Origin: Castanea sativa
Lineage: Eukaryota; Streptophyta; Magnoliopsida; Fagales; Fagaceae
DNA length: 64,000 nucleotides
Direction: 5' to 3'
NCBI RefSeq assembly: GCF_040712315.1
Contig: NC_134017.1
Location: forward strand, 52,573,636-52,637,635
Shown: positions 1-11,177 of the stretch, piece by piece
Layout: every line of letters begins with the position of its first letter
Position numbering within the stretch: the first letter of the stretch is position 1
Translations under genes and position numbers: made by a program
Notes under the pieces: model-generated
The model's input: the letters and a program-made list of their open reading frames with translations, nothing else
The model's database searches: none
What the model was told of the DNA's origin: nothing

Positions 1-1447
1 TAACATAATATTATAAATTTCTATAATATTATATTTACCAAAGTTTAATCATGATTAGTAATAATAACTTGAAAATTTAGAATAATAATTCAAAATTTAT
101 TAAGCACCAAAATATTTACTATGTCAAATTTCCCCAAAACTTGTTGAAAAGCTAAAAAAGAAGTCGCTAAATATTTTAAAATACTCTTTAATTAAAATTT
201 AAAATCAATGACTTTTAATTTTGAAAGGGATAATTTTTTTGGAAACCTACCCTTAAACAAAGCGCAAGTTAGTTTACAGAATTTTAATATCAATTTATTA
301 GAGTTTGATAAAATGGATGTGAATGGGGGAATTATTTTTTCCATTTTCCAAAATTTTAAGGGAGAGAAGTGTATTTTCTGCTATAAATATAATACATAAC
401 TAGCTTCATCACACGCATTCTGCACGTACGATGAGACTCTTTTTTTATTTTGAGTTTAATGTAATTTTTCAATTTGAATTTATCTATTGTTAGTGTGGTT
501 ACACATGAATGAATTTTTTTAAAAACTAAAATTTAGGAATTGAAATAAAGTAAACTACTGAATTTAGTGTGTGCTACTTTTTAGAAAGAAAAAAAGTATC
601 AAACGTGCTTGAGATTTATTTAAATGAGCAAGACTTAAGTACATTACTTATATGTTGTTTTTTAGGTTCCATTTTTAAAATTCTGCCATGTAATTTTTTT
701 TTTCATAGAATGAAAGTGTATGTTTTAGTTAAGGAACAACGTGTCTAAATTTTAATAAAAGAACATAAGAAACAACACTTAAAAGTACTGTACCTAAGTT
801 TTGTCCTATTTAAATAGAGTGTCTTAATTTTTAGGAAAAAAGTTTCTCTGGTATTTTTTTTTGAATTCTATTGAATCACAATTTTAACCCAATTTTTTAT
901 TTTTTAATAATAAAGATTATCTAATTAGATTATGGGTATTTTTGACATTTTCTGAAATCATAATTAACTTTCTGAATTCTCTTAATATATAACTCTGGTA
1001 TTTTTTTTATTTGAATTTTCTTGAATTACAATTTTAACCCACTTTTTATTTTTTAAGAATAAAAATTATCTAATTAAATAATGAGTATTTTTGACATTGC
1101 CTGAAACCATAATTAGTTTTCTGAATTTTCTTAATATATGAAGAAGAAGATAAAGATAATAATAATAAAATAAATATCACAAAAGTACATGATAATTAAT
1201 TAATTATTCTCAAAATAAATTTTATTATATGATAATAGAATCGTAGATAGATATGGTAAAAAAAAAAAAAAAAATTGTGAGGAAGTGGAATTGGGCTCAA
1301 AAACAAAAACAAAAACATATACTATTTGATGAGATTGATAGTCGGTTAAGACTAATCAGAAAAAAGTGTGAACCTATCCAATCCTATTGTAGATCAGAGA
1401 AAACAGCTCTCATTATGAGACATATGATGTTTCGTGACTCTATATCT
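1..1447. other. AT-rich 5' flank of the PCD gene
   Basis: No coding potential is visible. The stretch is very AT-rich with many stops in all frames. It contains a tandem duplication at 846-1139, listed separately. The last 200 bases before the PCD start should hold that gene's promoter and 5' leader, but I see no unambiguous TATA box. A poly-A run at 1259-1273 sits close to the gene. Confidence 0.6.
846..1139. repeat. Tandem duplication, two units of about 147 bp
   Basis: Unit 1 (846-992) and unit 2 (993-1139) both begin CTCTGGTATTTTTTT. They share in the same order a TTTTAACCCA block, a TTATCTAATTA block, TATTTTTGACATT and a CTTAATATAT end. They differ by scattered substitutions and small indels, so the duplication is not recent. 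It lies about 300 bp upstream of the PCD start. Confidence 0.85.
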
Positions 1448-4400
1448 ATGTTTCGGATGCTACATCTCCATCCTCCCATTCTCTGTCTCTCTAAATCTCA
1501 TCTTTTGAAGGTACCAAACTCTCTCACTTCTCTTTTTTGTTAAGCTTTCATGAGTTTTACATAATACCCTTTTGGCTAATCATAAATCTTTGCTTGTGAT
1601 TTTGTTATGCTTTCAGCCTCCATCGGTGTTTTTGTTTGGAACTCATGGACGGTACTTGCTTTTCCTATCCCATGTTTAATTTCAAGAATAACCCATGTAT
1701 TGGATTCTAGTTTGTCTTCTGGGTCTAAGTGTAATTCCGAATTTTGTATATGTTCGTTTGTTATATCCTAGTTATAATATTAGGGGAAAAAAAAAGATAT
1801 TGGATTTGATGTGTTTAAGCTATGCAATGCAATGTTTGTGTTTATATCTGATTTTTTTTATTAATATTTATTTTATATTCCTGAATTAACGTCCAAGTTT
1901 AAGAAAATAATTCAATAAGAGTCTTATATGGTTGGCTATAATATATGGGTATAAGAGTCTTTGTGGGAAAACAAGGTGTTGTTTTTGATAGGCCCAGTGG
2001 TAGAAAACGATTTGGGTAATTTCTATTTCCATGGTTTATGGTTTGTAAAGGGCTATTTTCTGAATATGAAGAATGAACGGCTTAGCCAAATATGTCATAA
2101 TTCGTCTAGCAGGCTGGTGCTTCCCAAACGCAGTTAGTTTTTTTTTTAGGATTTCCCAAAGAGATACTTAGACTGACATGTTAATTTTCTGCAATGATAT
2201 AAGCTAAAGGGGGTCAATTCATGTCCTTCTAACCGGCATTAAACTCTTTTCGATTCTTATATTTGATTGGTATCTGTGTCATCAATGTAATATCAAATTA
2301 GCTCATGAAAGGATTAATGTTTGATTTTTTTTGTAGAAACTTTTCCGCTCATGTTGGTGAATACGATAGAGCTTTCTGTCACCTTATGAATCGCACATGA
2401 TTTACCTAGAGTACTTAGATAATCTTCATGAAAAATGTAACTCTCTTATATTATTATTGTTACGTGGTCTTTGACTTATGTACTTGATGCTTTGAAATGA
2501 CACTTTAAAACTTCTCCTAGTTTTCTAAGACGCTGCTTGTCTTTCCTCATTTTAAAATTTCCCCCCTTTTCAGATCCATTTCTTTTGGATTTAATTTTAT
2601 TTGTGCATATGAAATTTGTACTTACAGTTCCAGTATACGAGGAACTGAGATACTTCTAGACCATGTGGGGGTGTCATCAAATAGGAACTCACTTTATGGA
2701 TTTAGAACTTTTTGCACTGGCCAAGGTGTGTGTGTACATTTAACCAGCTTGTTCATTTGATTATTAAATGTGATTCCACTCATGTGCCAATCTATATACA
2801 TCCTTTGCAATTTACATGCAGAACAACGTCCAGGTTATTTGTTATAATCACCACACCATTTTGAGGTCATTAATCCATATAGGCCTATTGCTGACCTCAA
2901 AGATTAGGGAATAAGGGGTTTTTTTTTTTTTTTGTATTCCATATTGGTCTATTCAAAGAGTGTGAATTGCTTTTAGCATCATAAAAATATCCTCTTAATG
3001 CTTGGAGAAATCACTTTTTCTTGCTTCACACAAATCCAAACAACTGGTGATTAGATTAGATTTTATGCATGTCTCTCTCTTGATCAATTCCTGTGAGATA
3101 ATAGTTTCTTCACTTTCTTACTTCTTTGTTTCTTCTTCCATATGACAAAGATTCCAAAATTCTCTTAAAGCTTCATTTATAATACAACTTTATTTGCCTA
3201 TTTTCCTGTTTTATAGCCCTGAAACATTTTTTTATTGAGAATATTAAGTACTATTATTATTTTTTAAATAAATGTTTGGTATGATTTGTGGTGCCTACGT
3301 GTATTTGTAAGACTGTGTTGCTTCTATGATTAAAGCTTGCTATTTTGTGAAAGACAAATTTCTTCACTTTATGTCAATCATTATATTTGCGTTATTACTA
3401 TTTTGGTTAGTCTGATTTTAATTTAAATTCCAATATCTTACTGCATTTAGTTAATATTAGAAATGCTAAAATGTATTGGCAATGCTAAAGCCAAAATTTT
3501 AGCCGATGTCCTTTTCTGCCTGGTAGTAGTTCTGAATTTGCAAGATAATTAGGGCCATAACCTAGCCAAGAGCCTTGTAGCTTAATTGGCACCTTCTGGT
3601 GTTTCTGATGTAGACATTCAGGGTTCAAATCCCCCCACTCCAACTATCAAATTATCAAAAAATAAAAAATAGAATCAGGGCCATGACCTAACTTTACCTA
3701 TGCTTAACTATTTTTATATGGTTAGACAACTAAAGTATATAGTAGATGTATATCACTTCTAATACAGAAGCAGAGAGAAGAGATAAATCATAAACTTTCA
3801 ACAAATCCCTAAGTCAAGAATCTCTCTATCTCTAGATATTTCTATTTTTTAGTAAAATAAGTAGTGGAAACCCATAATGATGGTTGGATATCATAGATAA
3901 CCTCGGGTTTTCACTTCTCAGATGGTTTGGGTTAAATATTCCTCCTTCAAATTTCAATCTAATGTATTTTTGATAATTGTGTTTAGAAATGAAGTATTGG
4001 TTTTTGGGTTTTCAAAAATCATTCATCATAGAATATACATAAATTGATGTATGAAATGTACATGAGTTAAAAGCTTCTTGGCACTAATTCTAGGACTTGG
4101 CTAACCAATATGCATCACGGTGGGTCAGTAAGAGCTTAGAAATCAATATGAATCCTCTTAGCTTTTCCATCGATGATTCTTATTCTTGGAATTCCTTTAT
4201 CTCAGTCTCTAGATTGGGTGGTAGAATATTTTTCTGCCGTATGCCATTGTTGTTTAGTCTAAGGTTAAAGACCTCATGAATTATTTGGTATCATTTTTGA
4301 TGTGTAGCTTAAACATTTTATGTGGATTGGTAGTTGCATACATTGCCTAGTAAATGGTTATGAAGTGGAAGTTCTGGTAACTTTGATTTTTTTTTTTTTT

Positions 4401-7400
4401 GGGGTTGATGGTAACTTTGATAGGTTAATGAAGCTATAGGCCTGTTTCAAATCAAAATTGCCTCTATTGGCTAGTTTAGGGACTGGCCTCTTGTCCTAAA
4501 AGGGTGCATGGTCATGAGATGCTTACTAATGCCATAGGTTCAATCTGCCTTTTGTAGCTTCTAAGGCAGCATTTGGGGAGACAACTGCAAATAGATTTTA
4601 AACTTTGGTAGAATGAATTCAGACCAAATAAATTTTTTTGACTACATTCTTTTGAGAAATAAATTTTGGTATCATGCTAAAACTCTTACTAGAAAGTAAT
4701 TATACTAAATGAAATTATGTTCTGTTATGTCATTTGGAGAATTTATATTTTGTCAATAAATAATATAAAATATTATTCAATGTGAAAATTTCTCCAATTT
4801 CTCTATAATGATCCACAATTTCTACAATTGCTCTACTACCCTTCCAACCCACAAATACCAGACCAACCCCAACCAAATTATCGAAATCCCAACTTTATCC
4901 ACCACCGTGAACGACCCAGATTCCATAATCACAAGTTGGTTTTGTGATTGTGGGGTTTTATTGTCGAATCAAAATGTTACAAAGGAAAAAGGTAAAGAAA
5001 GTTCAAGAAATTGAACTAAATGAATCAAATTCAGTTGTCAATCATGCAAAAAAAAGTCAGCCTCTTTGAAGACCCATACCAAATCATCGGCCAAGGTTCA
5101 AGCTGCCACCATTGTGAAACCCATCCAAACTGCCATCATGCAAAGACCCAGCCACCTGAATAACAACCCCCCCACCCCTCTCTCCCCTAAAGCACAACCA
5201 CCCTCCATGCCACCATGACCCAAGTTGAATAAATAGATTATTGGAAAACTTTGGGAAAATCAATTCAACCTCCTTCACCCACATAAAATCACTTTGGGAG
5301 AAAAACCACCATGACTAAAACTCCAAGCCTTTGACTTACATGAACCTGTGCCATGAACCCATAGTCAAGCCACCACACGTAACACCAATATCCATCACGC
5401 AAAATCAAATCAACTACCATTTTCATCCGAACAAAAATCCCCAATCCACTAAATGCATCCTCCCCCAAACCTCCACACTCAGTCAAGGGCATGATACCAT
5501 GGCTACCTGCATCCACTAATCTACTATTCAAAAAATAAAGAGGCCTAAAAAAAGAAACAAGAGAAACAGAGCTTGTGCTATCATGGGCAATATGATATGT
5601 GTCCCATTGATTTTTAGCAAGAATTATAACTAGAATCCTTTTTGGCTTAAAATATCGAGAGAGAATGCATTCTCAGTAAACTTACTAAACAGTTGGTAAA
5701 TTGGTAGTTTAATTCTATTTTATTTTGTTCAGGAGATAGGAGGCGTGTAACTTGTTTACTTCTGACTTCCTTTCTTTTAATAATTATTGTCTTTTTTCTG
5801 TATCATGCTTATGCACTTCCCATATTTTGCTGGCTGCTGCATGTTGCTTTTTAACTTACAAATTGTGTCTTTTCTATCATCTTTCCATCGTTGGCTCTCA
5901 ATGCCCACTCATTTCATAAGTTGGAATTGGGTACTGTTAGATTTGTCTGAGATTGCATATTTTAAATTGGGTTGTTGTGTGACACATTTGATTGTGATGT
6001 TAGATTTGTCAATTAAGAAGTGTGTGCCATGCGACTTAAAAGATCTGCGACCCATGACCGAAGAAGTGGCAAATGGTCTACTTCAACAGGTTGGTGCTTG
6101 CACATATGTTATCTTTCACCCTTTTCTTTATACATAAATTCATGTTTCTTAGTGCTCTATATTGTTTAGGTAGCTGGATGGAATTTGGTGAATGAAGGTG
6201 GTGTGTTGAAGCTGAATCGATCAATGAAAGTGAAGAGTTTTACCAAAGGTCTGGAATTATTCCAGCTTATAGCTGGTGTTGCAGAAGCAGAAGGTATCTA
6301 GCTCTTAGCTAATAAGTTTGTGAATATGTACATGCTGTCAATTGAAACACATGGGAAGCATATTTTATGTTGTGAAGTAGCAAATTAACAACAATACCTG
6401 TTCAATGCAGCTCACCATCCAGATCTTCATCTTGTTGAATGGAACAACATAACGATTGAGATCTGGACTCATGCAGTTGGTAAGAGATATCCATTAATCA
6501 AGTAAAATTATCTGTTCTTTTTGTAGAGGCCAATAAAACTGACTGGTTGAATAAACATTTTCTACTGTTCCTCTAATCTGTCATTGTTGAGCTATAAATT
6601 TTCTTCCAACCAGGAACAGAAGCAATTATCTTCAACTTGTGTTAGAAAAACGTTTTTGCTAACTTTGCTTGTTATGGTTTCAAACTCCCATAGAACATAC
6701 TTCAGTGTCATAAGTTATTTGACCTGAATTGGTGTTGTATTCCTTACATGTATTTTTTACACTTTGTCGGTATCTTCTCAAAGCAAAATGTAATACATAT
6801 TACTGATTTGAACCCTTTTAAGTAAGCATCAAAATATCATTTTATGTGTTAAATACTTAATTAGGAGGTATTAATCTTTTTGAGAACAACAGATATGGAG
6901 AATAATTAGAATCCAATATGTTACATTACTTATGTTAAGGATCACTCATAGCTGGAAGGTCCTTTTTTTGGGTGTGTGTAGGGTGGGAATTCTATAGGGG
7001 CTATATTACTCAAAGGTGTTTAATATATCGGTGCCACATTTTTATAATGTTTATAAATTTTAAGAAAATATGGCAAGCAGAAGAAAATAAGGCTTTGTTG
7101 TTGTTATAATAGAATATCATTATTGAATTGGCAAAGCTGGCCCAATTTAGCCGCTTGCTTTGGATTTGGTCCTGGTATCCATTGCCCAGCATCTGATGCC
7201 ATTGAATAATGTTGTAGGCTCCTTGAATATTTTTCAGACAATTTTTTTTTTTTTTTTTCTTTTGGTTGCTTTTTAGTCTTGGTTATATGTGGCTTGATAT
7301 ATACTTCAGTTTTTTAACCAGGTGGACAGGGCAGTTTCAAGACCTGTATGAATCTGACCCACTCATCAGTGAAATCACCCTATCCTTATTCCTAACCCAT

Positions 7401-7654
7401 TGCATGATAAAGCCTGCTACATATCACTCTAGCAAAGCATTTGAATTTTGAAGTCATTCTTTTGGAATCTAGTTTCAGACATAATATTTTCTTTTATTTT
7501 CTTTTTCTGGCACAAGTTTGCTGTATATTAGAGATGTGCTTTTGACATCATATTTATTTGTGCAGGTGGACTGACTGAAAATGACTTCATACTTGCTACA
7601 AAGATCAATAAGCTGAATATGCATCACCTACTGAGGCGAAAAGTTACCGATTAA
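1448..7654 (+). CDS. Pterin-4a-carbinolamine dehydratase (PCD/DCoH family), probably mitochondrial
   Basis: Predicted exons: 1448-1510, 1617-1651, 2337-2356, 6004-6089, 6170-6293, 6411-6479 and 7566-7654. They join in frame to 161 residues with GT-AG borders. The enzyme dehydrates 4a-hydroxytetrahydropterin during pterin cofactor recycling; in plants a role in molybdenum-cofactor metabolism has been proposed. The core is clear: KKCVPC (44-49), VAGWNL (69-74), VKSFTKGLELFQ (89-100), HHPDLHLVEWNN (111-122), WTHAVGGLTENDF (128-140). H111, H112 and H130 match the family's active-site histidines. The N-terminus (MFRMLHLHPP, arginine- and hydroxyl-containing) resembles a mitochondrial presequence. 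Earlier in-frame ATGs at 1415-1430 are possible starts. I chose 1448 because the leader-like sequence begins there. Exons 4-7 are secure; exons 2 and 3, especially the 20-nt exon 3, rest on phase and splice sites. The gene closely resembles Arabidopsis At1g29810. Confidence 0.93.
3565..3676 (+). mobile_element. tRNA-derived SINE in PCD intron 3
   Basis: Short retroposon with a polymerase III promoter: an A-box-like TAGCTTAATTGG near 3578 and a B-box-like GGTTCAAATCC near 3631. It ends in an A-rich tail (AAAAAATAAAAAAT). It is flanked by a 14-bp target-site duplication, AGGGCCATAACCTA at 3551-3564 and AGGGCCATGACCTA at 3677-3690 (13 of 14 identical). The insertion is in the same orientation as the host gene. 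Confidence 0.88.
4376..4421 (+). repeat. Poly-T micro-insertion between 12-bp direct repeats
   Basis: The 12-mer GGTAACTTTGAT occurs at 4376-4387 and again at 4410-4421. Between the copies are a T run and GGGGTTGAT. The structure looks like a retroposon insertion (minus orientation) that kept almost nothing but its tail. Replication slippage is an alternative. Confidence 0.55.
4760..5560. other. C/A-rich non-coding block in PCD intron 3
   Basis: This part of the intron is clearly richer in C and A on the + strand than its surroundings, with many CCACC and CCATC runs (5100-5280). Open frames exist on both strands, but none resembles a known family, and their composition follows the base skew. 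It may be an old transposon remnant. I could not find terminal repeats. Confidence 0.4.
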
Positions 7655-8097
7655 ACAGTCGGCATAATATGGCATATGAAATCTGTTACATCGGTGTGAT
7701 GTAGTGGATTTCTATCTCTTGTTGATATTCTGAGTTTGAAAATATGGCACATGAATGTTGCATCTGTCATCTGTCAGTGTGGCATACTTGATTTCTGTCT
7801 TTTATTGATACAATTTTGAGTTTGAAATGGACCACCTTAGTAGCATTTAGTTTATGAAGAATTCTGGGATATGTGAGACATTGCAGCTGTGTACAGAACA
7901 CTCAATCCATAGTAGATGTTCAATATTGCACTATTGTGCTGAAGCTGCAAACTCTTTTTCTATTTTATCTCCTGTTAGTAGATCTATATTAGAAGTGCAT
8001 ATGGAGGTCCTATGGTTTGAGGAAAATACAGTATATTTGGTGTATTATGTCTCTCTCATATAATGTGTGTTACAGGTGAGGCGCTCACCTACCCTTA
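7655..8097. other. 3' flank and probable 3' UTR of the PCD gene
   Basis: No gene is visible. The first 200-300 bases are probably 3' UTR. They contain an internal near-repeat, with ATATGGCA... followed by TGAGTTTGAAA-type motifs near 7669-7765 and 7741-7830. The stretch ends at the TTA target site of the next transposon. Confidence 0.5.
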
Positions 8098-8394
8098 AAG
8101 CATCCACACCAGCTCCTCTATTTTACACATTCACTTTTACACTAAAAACCTACTTTTTCTATTTTACACATTTAATTTTACAAAACCTCCACATCAATTC
8201 ATCTATCTTACCATCTTTTTTAATTAAATAATTAATTTTCTTTAATATTTTATTATTTTACACCAACTAACTCCTAAATTACCGCACTCTCTCTCTCTCT
8301 CTACCAGCTCATTTCTCACTTTTGCTCTCTCTCTCTCTCCAAATCCATCTCTCAGACTCTCCCTCTCCCTCTCCCTCTCCATCAACTACCTCTC

Positions 8395-8875
8395 GGATCA
8401 CCACCTCAGATCAGCGTCCGCGAGTCCGATCGGCGAGCTCAGATCACCAACCGCGAGCTCCGATCGGCGATCCGAGAGCGATCGGAGCTCGCGGATCGGC
8501 GATCGGCAATCCGCGATCGGGGCTCTCGGATCGGCCAGCTCCGCGCTCCGCGATCGGGGCTCTCGGATCGGCGATCCGCGCTCCGCGATCGGGGCTCTCG
8601 GATCGCCGATCCGCGAGCTCCGATCGCCGATCCGCGAGCTCCGATCGCGATCCGCGAGCTCCGATCGCCGATCCGCGAGCTCCGATCGCCGATCCTCGAG
8701 CTCCGATCGCGATCCGCGAGCTCCGGTCGCCTGTCCACCAGCTCCGATCGCCGATCCGCCAGCTCCGGTCGCCTGTCCACCAGCTCCGATCGCCGATCCG
8801 CCAGCTCCGATCCAGCGTCCGCCAGCTCCGATCCACGGCAAGACCCACGAGCTCCGACCAGTCAAGCACCGATCC
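8395..8875. repeat. CpG-rich minisatellite inside the 8098-9186 element
   Basis: Degenerate tandem units of roughly 16-40 bp are built from GATCCGCGAGCTCCGATCG and variants (GATCGGCGATCC, CGATCGGGGCTCTCGGATC, CGCCTGTCCACCAGCTCC). It is extremely rich in CG and GATC against an AT-rich background. Long open frames on both strands, with Arg/Ser/Asp/Ala/Pro repeats such as RSASSDR, are by-products of the repeat. Many units are partly palindromic, so both strands look alike. Confidence 0.9.
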
Positions 8876-9029
8876 ATGTTTGTTTGTGTATGTCTGTGTT
8901 TTTTTTTTTTTGAGCAAAGTTTATATCTGTATATTCTGTGTTGTGAAAAAGATGAGAGGATGAGTCTGTTGCAAACGGATCAGAGAGAGAAAAAAAGGAG
9001 CGAAGGAAAATTATAAAATATTGTATAAA

Positions 9030-9072
9030 CGAGCTACAGTAATCGTGTATATTTACACGGTACTGTAGCTCG
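9030..9072. repeat. 43-nt imperfect palindrome in the 3' part of the TIR element
   Basis: The arms CGAGCTACAGTA and TACTGTAGCTCG are perfect complements over 12 bp. After two mismatched or wobble positions the pairing continues with CGTGTA/TACACG, closing on a TATT loop. Transcribed, it would make a strong stem-loop. It may be a transposase-recognition or structural feature, or a precursor for small RNAs. Confidence 0.8.
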
Positions 9073-10564
9073 GGATGGGTTTACACTATTTTAGCCAGTT
9101 TTAGCTCTACTGATGTAGCTCAAAATGTGTAAAATTGAAAAAAATTTGTATTATACATGATTTTAGATACACTGATGTGGATGCTCTTAGGAGGGATGTT
9201 TTGAATAATTTCACCATAGACTGCATAATCATGTTCGCAAACCAGCCATATGAAAGAAGCTTCATCTATAAAGCTTGTCCCACATTGTTTGGCTTAAGCA
9301 AAATTTTAGTCATATTTAGAATAAGAAGTGTTACTTTATGTATTTTAACTAATCGCTTTCACAACATTCCATATCTCTTTATTCTAAACTTTATTTTCTT
9401 TAAATATTCTTTCTTCATTGATTTTTATTATGTCTTCCAACAGTCATTAAATACATTCAATTGTCTTCTCCAAAAAAAAAAAAAAAAAAATCAATTGAAA
9501 CAAAATTTTCTCACAGAAAGAAACAAGTTTCATGAAGATTCTTTTAGAATCAATAATAATAATAATTCGTACATTACCTCAAAGAAGCAATGTGGAAGTG
9601 AAAAGGGACGAGATTGTAAATCATTCAACCATGGATCTTAATCCATCCAAGTCATTCCCATCAAATACTAATCACTGCCATCAAAGGATCACCATAGGCG
9701 CTAAACAAAGAAAGCCTCGAGGAGATGTTAAGGTCCAAACTTTAAGAGGACAAAAAATATGGAATATTTTTTTTTCTCATCAAAAGAAAAAGTAGAGTGT
9801 GAGTTGTCTACCCCCCATGAACATGGCTGGGAAAGATTTGCAATTGCTTGGGTCTTGAAGCAATCCTCCATGATCACACATCACGCGTTTCTTTTTTGGT
9901 TAATCACTATAGCTAAAATCTATTTTAGCAATGCGTTACTAAACCAATGTGTGTCAATTTTTTAGGTTTATTTGGACTATTTTAGTTGAAAATGATGTTT
10001 TGACTAAAAACCGTTGGGAGTGTTCTAAGAAGAGAGTTAGTTGTGGTTTTATAACTAACTAGTCGCTAACCCGTGCAATGTACGGAAAAACTATTGATTT
10101 TGAAAAAAAAAAAATCCAACAATAAGTAAATAATCAACCAAAAATATAACTTTTAATAGGAAAACAAAAAATCACATGAACCTAATAAAAAGCATTTAAG
10201 GTAAAGAATTAAAATCAACCTACTGAGACACAAATACCAAAATCTCCAAGACTTAAAACTTTAAAATTTATAAAATCCCCAAATTATACTTCAAAACCAA
10301 ACCAAATTCAAAAGATTTATATATAACATACCAAATAAAAATTTATCATTCTTTAGGCTGAAAGACTTAGGTTGCATATTTTATTTTTCTCCAAAAAAAT
10401 AAAGATACTTTATATGCCATGTACAATATAAAAAATAATTAGTAGAAATTTCAACCCAAAAACCAAATCCACGATTATCAACGCGAGTCTCTTTTTTTTC
10501 AACGTTAGTTTTTATTTTATTTTTAGTCTTATCATAATTTTTGTCTTTTATATAAATTATCTAC

Positions 10565-10757
10565 GTTTGAGTTTATGTTGGACTTATTAGAGAAATAAAG
10601 TTTTACTCCTTATTAAGTTTTGATTAAACAAAAATAATTTTATTTAAAAAAATGATAATGATGAGTTTGAGTTTAAGTTGAACTTATTAAAGAGATAGAG
10701 TTTTACTCTTGGTTAAATTTTAAACTAAAAATAATAATTTTATTTAACTAGAATGAT
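10565..10757. repeat. Two-unit repeat of about 100 bp, also at 19727-19915
   Basis: Two tandem copies each carry GAGTTTA.GTTG.ACTTATTA, then GAGTTTTACTC and an AATAATTTTATTTAA end. The same two-unit arrangement recurs at 19727-19915 in the same orientation. Keeping the paired structure at two places suggests that both belong to one dispersed repeat family that already contained the duplication. Confidence 0.75.
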
Positions 10758-10830
10758 AATTTTATTTAGTTATTGTACTAATATGAAAAATTATGAGAGA
10801 TAAAAATTATGAAAGATTTAGAAGTATCAG

Positions 10831-10831
<1 letters not shown>

Positions 10832-10876
<45 letters not shown>
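10832..10876. repeat. (AT)n microsatellite
   Basis: About 22 uninterrupted AT units. A similar (TA)n tract lies at about 25722-25762. Confidence 0.98.
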
Positions 10877-10879
<3 letters not shown>

Positions 10880-10949
10880 CGCCCAAGCTACAAAGTACTT
10901 CTTCTTAATGGACTTGTGGGCTTGTGGCTTACGCCTCTAAATAATGAGT

Positions 10950-11166
10950 GAGTCCAAATCTTCTGTTCCACTTTTCCTGCTCCACTTTATACTTCACCAA
11001 TAAAAACTTGTCATGTGTTCACCTAATTAATAAAATACTACTATTAATTAATAACAGTAGCATTTAATATGTCAATAATGATAGTATTTTCTTAATTAGG
11101 GAAACACGTAGCAAGTTTTTATTGGTGGAATATAAGGTGAAACAGAAAAAATGAAACAGAAGATTT
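10950..11166. mobile_element. Foldback MITE with long inverted arms (Mutator-like)
   Basis: The left arm (AAATCTTCTGTTCCAC..., from 10956) and right arm (...GAAACAGAAGATTT, to 11166) are inverted complements over roughly 85 bp with a few mismatches, including the shared CACCAATAAAAACTTG segment. An 11-bp direct repeat AAATAATGAGT lies at 10939-10949 and 11167-11177. The TSD length and long arms fit a Mutator-type MITE. Six extra bases (GAGTCC) on the left leave the exact left border uncertain. Confidence 0.83.
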
Positions 11167-11177
11167 AAATAATGAGT

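Larger units (their letters stand above)
8098..9186. mobile_element. Non-autonomous TIR element with GC-rich core (PIF/Harbinger-like)
   Basis: The element is bounded by TTA at 8095-8097 and 9187-9189, a 3-bp duplication typical of PIF/Harbinger elements. The left end reads AAGCATCCACACCAG; the right end, reverse-complemented, reads GAGCATCCACATCAG (13 of 15 match). Both subterminal regions repeat TTTTACACA motifs. The core is a CpG-rich minisatellite, listed separately. A 43-nt hairpin lies near the right end. There is no transposase, so it would have to be moved in trans. The superfamily call rests only on TSD length. Confidence 0.75.
9190..10938. other. Intergenic repeat-like sequence with an AACCCGTGCAATGTACGG motif
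   Basis: No gene is visible. At about 10063 the near-palindromic CCCGTGCAATGTACGG appears, of a kind often seen at the edges of dispersed plant repeats; I cannot assign it to a family. From about 10046 to 10880 the sequence is AT-rich and includes the duplicated block at 10565-10757 and the AT microsatellite at 10832-10876. Short open frames at 9135-9965 show no recognisable domain. Confidence 0.45.

Noticed and set aside
1253..1447. Upstream in-frame extension of PCD exon 1 (lysine-rich start)
   Set aside because: The extension would begin with a poly-A-coded lysine run, atypical for the family; the leader from 1448 fits a mitochondrial presequence. Starts at 1415-1430 remain possible.
3565..3676. 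Functional tRNA gene
   Set aside because: A and B boxes are present, but the sequence cannot form a full cloverleaf as far as I can see, and the tail and TSD show a SINE.
8395..8875. CRISPR-like array of short repeats
   Set aside because: Units are variable and contiguous without unique spacers, and the genome is a plant's.
8322..8963. 213-codon open frame rich in Arg, Ser, Ala, Asp and Pro
   Set aside because: It lies in the minisatellite; equally long frames exist on the opposite strand and in other frames, which is expected from palindromic repeats without stops. No domain.
9135..9965. Overlapping plus-strand frames of up to 168 codons
   Set aside because: Composition follows AT-rich DNA, the frames include homopolymer-coded lysine and isoleucine runs, and no domain is recognised.
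10046..10880. Helitron
   Set aside because: The near-palindromic CCCGTGCAATGTACGG caught my eye, but I found no TC start or CTRR end with a 3' hairpin and no Rep/helicase.
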